This document shows positions 63,017 to 64,000 of a DNA stretch of 64,000 nt, piece after piece (position 1 is the stretch's first letter; every line of letters starts with the position of its first letter). The DNA is from Actinobaculum suis. GTDB taxonomy: Bacteria > Actinomycetota > Actinomycetes > Actinomycetales > Actinomycetaceae. The notes below the pieces were generated by a model. It was not told the DNA's origin and made no database searches. It saw only the letters and a program-made list of their open reading frames with translations. The stretch covers positions 1 through 64,000 of the forward strand of contig NZ_FNAU01000003.1 of assembly GCF_900102025.1 (NCBI RefSeq), in the 5' to 3' direction. Both the position numbers and the translations under genes were made by a program.

Positions 63017-64000
63017 TGAGTAATCATGTACCCGATACCGAAGAACTAAGTCCGATTCTCGTACTTGGTTACAAAGTAGCTGAGAATCCGCAACTTTCTG
63101 GCCCGGCTTTCCAGGGCTATGAAGCAACTGCTACCGAGCTGAATACAGCGATCAAGGCCATGCCGGATTATGATAAGCCCGGCACGATGTCTGTGTTCGC
63201 GGTTCCCCAGGAACTGGCTCGCCGGTGCATTGCAATTGCTTTGCCCGCCGAACCGAGTCTGGCCGATTTGCGGGAGGCCGCTGGTCAAGCTTTGCGCCGC
63301 AAGGACGTGAGCGGCAAGGTGCTTTTGCAGATGCCCTACCAGAATATGGAAGAGCTGCAAGCGATTGTGGAGGGCGCGAACTTGGGCCGCTACCGGCCTA
63401 CTTTGTTCAAGAAGCAACCGGAAATTACCGCGATCGAGGTTTTCACCGAAGGTGAGGAAGAAGCTACCGCGCAGGCTATTGCCGCCGCGGAACGTTTGGC
63501 TAGCGCCCAAAACATGGTGCGTGACCTGGTCAATATGCCCGGTTCTTATCTCAACCCGGAATTCTTCTACACGATTTCCGAAATTTTGGACGAAGAGACC
63601 GACGACGAAATCAGCGTCAAAACCTGGAACGTGGAAGACCTCCTGGAAGACGACTGTGGCGGGTTGATCGGCGTGGGTGCCGGTTCCCAATTCCCGCCCT
63701 GCCTAATTCGCCTCGAGTGGGCCGGCGGTGAAAACCCGCAGGGTCACGTGGCGCTCGTGGGCAAGGGCATCACCTACGATTCTGGCGGGATGAGTCTTAA
63801 GCCCAGCCAGGGTCTTGTTTCGATGAAGTCTGATATGGCCGGCGCCGCCACCGTGATGGAAACCGTGCGGTTGGCCGCGGCCCGGAAGATGCCCGTGCGC
63901 GTGACCGCTTGGCTCGCGGTGGCTGAAAACATGCTTTCGTCTACCGCCCAGCGCGTGGATGACATTATCACCATGCCGAACGGAAAAACGGTAGAGGTAA
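63016..64000 (+). CDS. pepA: leucyl aminopeptidase (M17), partial
   Basis: The first 328 residues of an M17 cytosolic aminopeptidase are inside the window; the C-terminal third, including the NTDAEGR motif, lies beyond its end. The two-zinc site begins with VGKGITYDSGGMSLKP (Lys and Asp) and KSDMAGAATVMETV. The N-terminal regulatory domain spans residues 1-165, and RDLVNMPGSYLNPEFF starts the peptidase domain. No proper Shine-Dalgarno lies before ATG 63016 (AAGG is only one base away), so a leaderless transcript or a different start is possible. Confidence 0.9.
   Translation, partial: MSNHVPDTEELSPILVLGYKVAENPQLSGPAFQGYEATATELNTAIKAMPDYDKPGTMSVFAVPQELARRCIAIALPAEPSLADLREAAGQALRRKDVSGKVLLQMPYQNMEELQAIVEGANLGRYRPTLFKKQPEITAIEVFTEGEEEATAQAIAAAERLASAQNMVRDLVNMPGSYLNPEFFYTISEILDEETDDEISVKTWNVEDLLEDDCGGLIGVGAGSQFPPCLIRLEWAGGENPQGHVALVGKGITYDSGGMSLKPSQGLVSMKSDMAGAATVMETVRLAAARKMPVRVTAWLAVAENMLSSTAQRVDDIITMPNGKTVEV

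Overview
This is a moderately GC-rich actinobacterial chromosome segment. The evidence is a single-chain type I fatty acid synthase of about 3,030 residues with acyl-CoA carboxylase, BirA and AcpS genes, plus the actinobacterial families DUF3117, DUF3017 and PerM-like DUF6350. Together with glycolysis through PGI and PFK, this suggests an Actinomycetaceae-like organism; that placement is inference. I found 39 protein-coding genes, the last one cut by the window end. I recognised no tRNA, rRNA, CRISPR array, insertion sequence or prophage.

Layout. 1-7026: a LuxR-type regulator that may be broken upstream, an alpha/beta hydrolase, DUF3117, a LOG-family protein, mannose-1-phosphate guanylyltransferase, a BrkB membrane protein that begins inside an 11-G homopolymer, and exonuclease III. 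7464-11643: an APC permease with a dimethylargininase, then a secreted SGNH hydrolase. 11795-29130 (all minus strand): one-carbon genes folD and glyA, then the lipid genes acpS, fas, accD, accBC and birA. 30184-35990: a GH3 beta-glucosidase and a polar amino-acid ABC importer (binding lipoprotein, permease, ATPase). 36114-41990: a sugar-acid cluster (YjhG-type dehydratase, KDG/KDP-type aldolase, GntP permease, divergent IclR regulator) with the same gene set as E. coli yjhIHGF. 42226-53375: pgi, a double-length 6-phosphofructokinase, a dicarboxylate/amino-acid symporter, DUF3017, an FAD oxidoreductase, a membrane-anchored esterase and a PerM-like protein. 53611-57483: trpDCBA. 58504-64000: PcrA/UvrD helicase, an aldehyde dehydrogenase and the start of leucyl aminopeptidase.

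The most unusual property is the density of short imperfect tandem repeats. They fill many intergenic gaps (units of 12, 15, 16, 18, 25, 28, 32 and 40 bp). In-frame versions lie inside otherwise conserved enzymes: ManC, the ABC permease and ATPase, the IclR regulator, the FAD oxidoreductase, PerM and PcrA. ExoIII has a low-complexity insert of the same kind without a clean repeat. At several genes (trpA, DUF3017, the SGNH hydrolase, yjhG) the repeat unit includes the gene's own stop codon. The poly-G tract at the brkB start looks like a phase-variation switch, since one base either way ends translation early. Other points of note are a perfect 34-bp palindrome upstream of birA, an inverted repeat framing a TATAAT box, and a eukaryote-like two-half PFK.
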